From the NCBI GenBank assembly GCA_018820745.1, contig JAHJNP010000135.1, positions 1 to 5,981 of the forward strand: a stretch of 5,981 nt of DNA, given 5' to 3'. This DNA comes from Gammaproteobacteria bacterium. Its GTDB lineage: Bacteria > Pseudomonadota > Gammaproteobacteria > Burkholderiales > Thiobacillaceae. This document shows positions 5,390 through 5,981 of the stretch, in pieces. Every line of letters starts with the position of its first letter. The first letter of the stretch is position 1. Made by a program: the position numbers and the translations under genes. The notes beneath the pieces are model-generated. The model made no database searches. It was not told the origin of the DNA and worked only from the letters and a program-made list of their open reading frames with translations.

Positions 5390-5560
5390 TTAGCGCCCCA
5401 TGCTGGTGAAATCCAGATCGGCGTGCGGGGTGTCGACCAGGTTTTCATCGATCATCAGATAGATGTCTTCGTCGACGATGTCCTCGGCAGGGTGATGGGC
5501 AAATGCCGAGAACGAGGCCAGCAGGGAGGTGAGGACCACAACTTGAAGAACGCTTTTCAT
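5390..5560 (-). CDS. Small secreted acidic peptide of unknown function
   Basis: This is a 56-residue product. Residues 1-21 (MKSVLQVVVLTSLLASFSAFA) form a textbook Sec signal peptide with likely cleavage after AFA. The mature peptide of about 35 residues starts HHPAED and is strongly acidic (EDIVDEDIYLMIDENLVDTPHADLDF, about ten Asp/Glu), ending in TSMGR. I chose ATG 5560 because AAAGGAA (5569-5575) sits 8 nt upstream and the signal peptide starts there; the in-frame ATG at 5596 lacks both. I do not recognise a characterised family. The two N-terminal histidines plus acidic residues could bind a metal cation, but that is a guess. It is monocistronic as far as visible, with a terminator at 5313-5347, and reads towards queD. 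Confidence 0.75.
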   Translation of the reverse strand: MKSVLQVVVLTSLLASFSAFAHHPAEDIVDEDIYLMIDENLVDTPHADLDFTSMGR

Positions 5561-5755
5561 GACCGGTTTCCTTTTGAAAGTTAAAACAGAACGCATTGCT
5601 CAGCGTGCTGCGTTCGCATATCGGTGCGCTCGCGTCTGCTGATGGGGGTCATCTTGAAGGGGCGAGGTGTCTGCAGCGTGTCCTGCCCGTTTCGGTGTGT
5701 GACAGTCTGTTTCAAGGGCCGGAAAGCAGGGCGCCCCAATACGAACGCCACAAAA
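5561..5755. other. Non-coding upstream region of the small secreted-protein gene
   Basis: No convincing gene lies here; frames crossing it lack start sites and motifs. It must hold the leftward promoter for the 5390-5560 gene, though I find no clear -35/-10 pair. A 7-bp inverted repeat GAACGCA/TGCGTTC (5589-5595 and 5609-5615, 13-nt loop) sits 29 bp upstream of the start and is a candidate operator or leader stem. Confidence 0.4.
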
Positions 5756-5788
5756 AGAAAGGGGCACACGAACCGTGTGCCCCTTTCT
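5756..5788 (-). terminator. Rho-independent terminator of the His-rich protein gene
   Basis: AGAAAGGGGCACACG (5756-5770) pairs perfectly over 15 bp with 5774-5788, with a 3-nt loop. Read leftward, the stem runs directly into TTTTTG (complement of 5751-5756), the canonical intrinsic terminator. The rightward side has no T-run, so it serves the minus-strand gene ending at 5806, 17 bp away. Confidence 0.92.
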
Positions 5789-5805
5789 CTGCAACAACCT
5801 GCCAA

Positions 5806-5981
5806 TTAATGGGTGTGCTCGGTGCCGCCCTCGTCATGACCCTCGTCATGACCGTCATCCTGGCCGCCGGACTTGCCGTGGAAAATCTTGCTTTCCGCCG
5901 ACTTGCTGCCGCCTTCCGAACTGTCATGGTGCGAACTGCCGCCCTTGTGCGAGCTGCTGCTGTGGCTGCTGCCACGGTCGC
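5806..5981 (-). CDS. Ser/Gly/His-rich protein, C-terminal end (5' end outside window)
   Basis: The minus-strand frame is open from the right edge to TAA at 5806-5808, giving 57 complete codons with no start inside the window. The segment is low in complexity: 13 Ser, 13 Gly and 9 His, plus many Asp/Glu. It includes SSHSSSSHKGG near the edge, a less repetitive SKSAESKIFHG in the middle (about residues 25-35), and a tail with GHDE twice in tandem (encoded by a 12-bp direct repeat, CCTCGTCATGAC, at 5829-5840 and 5841-5852) ending in EHTH. The strong terminator 17 bp downstream supports it being a real gene end. An overlapping frame with an ATG at 5975 would translate to an Ala/Arg-rich string and read through the terminator, so I reject that. 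Function is unknown; His/Asp repeats may bind divalent metal, or this may be a flexible tail of a larger protein. Confidence 0.7.
   Translation of the reverse strand, partial: DRGSSHSSSSHKGGSSHHDSSEGGSKSAESKIFHGKSGGQDDGHDEGHDEGGTEHTH

Noticed and set aside
5712..5975. An 87-codon minus-strand open frame with an ATG at 5975
   Set aside because: It gives an Ala/Arg/Thr-rich string, runs through the strong terminator at 5756-5788, and overlaps the better-supported His-rich frame ending at 5806.
1..5981. CRISPR array, insertion sequence, tRNA or transposon ends (expected near a mer locus)
   Set aside because: I found no transposase-like protein, no spaced direct repeats, no tRNA-like cloverleaf and no mer-transposon style terminal repeats within the window.

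Overview
The window is GC-rich, densely packed bacterial DNA. Its gene content (a classic merR-merT-merP cluster, a rubredoxin reductase-like flavoprotein, a short E. coli-type QueD) and its G/C-biased third positions suggest a proteobacterium, most likely a beta-proteobacterium. That assignment is inferred from gene style only; no rRNA or tRNA is present to confirm it.

Layout. (1) Positions 1-701 (+): the C-terminal part of an FAD/NAD-dependent rubredoxin reductase-type oxidoreductase, cut by the left edge. (2) 705-2039: a mercury-responsive locus. merR reads leftward from a MerR-type operator/promoter at 1114-1145, and merT, merP and a small cysteine-rich GDCCVxC-family gene read rightward as a tight operon. 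(3) 2036-2482 (-): a rhodanese-domain lipoprotein that converges on this operon and shares a CTAG stop with the GDCCVxC gene. (4) 2592-3656 (-) and 3935-4771 (+): two unrelated alpha/beta-hydrolases facing away from each other across an intergenic region of about 280 bp; one is a probable lipoprotein, the other is membrane-anchored. (5) 4924-5277 (+): a QueD/6-pyruvoyl-tetrahydropterin synthase homologue in which the first zinc-ligand histidine reads as arginine. (6) 5390-5560 (-): a 56-residue secreted peptide of unknown function, separated from queD by a strong hairpin. (7) 5806-5981 (-): the C-terminal end of a Ser/Gly/His-rich protein that continues past the right edge, followed by a clear Rho-independent terminator at 5756-5788.

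How the genes may work together. MerR should sense Hg(II) with its three conserved cysteines and switch on merTP and the GDCCVxC gene. MerP captures Hg(II) in the periplasm and MerT carries it inward. No mercuric reductase (merA) follows merP; its usual downstream place is taken by the 76-residue protein with 11 cysteines, and then by the rhodanese lipoprotein reading the other way. The cluster is therefore a transport-plus-thiol-protein variant of the mer operon. Either merA lies elsewhere, or the cysteine-rich partner handles the incoming metal differently. This is the most interesting system in the window. The altered QueD and the two uncharacterised small or low-complexity exported-looking proteins at the right are secondary points of interest.
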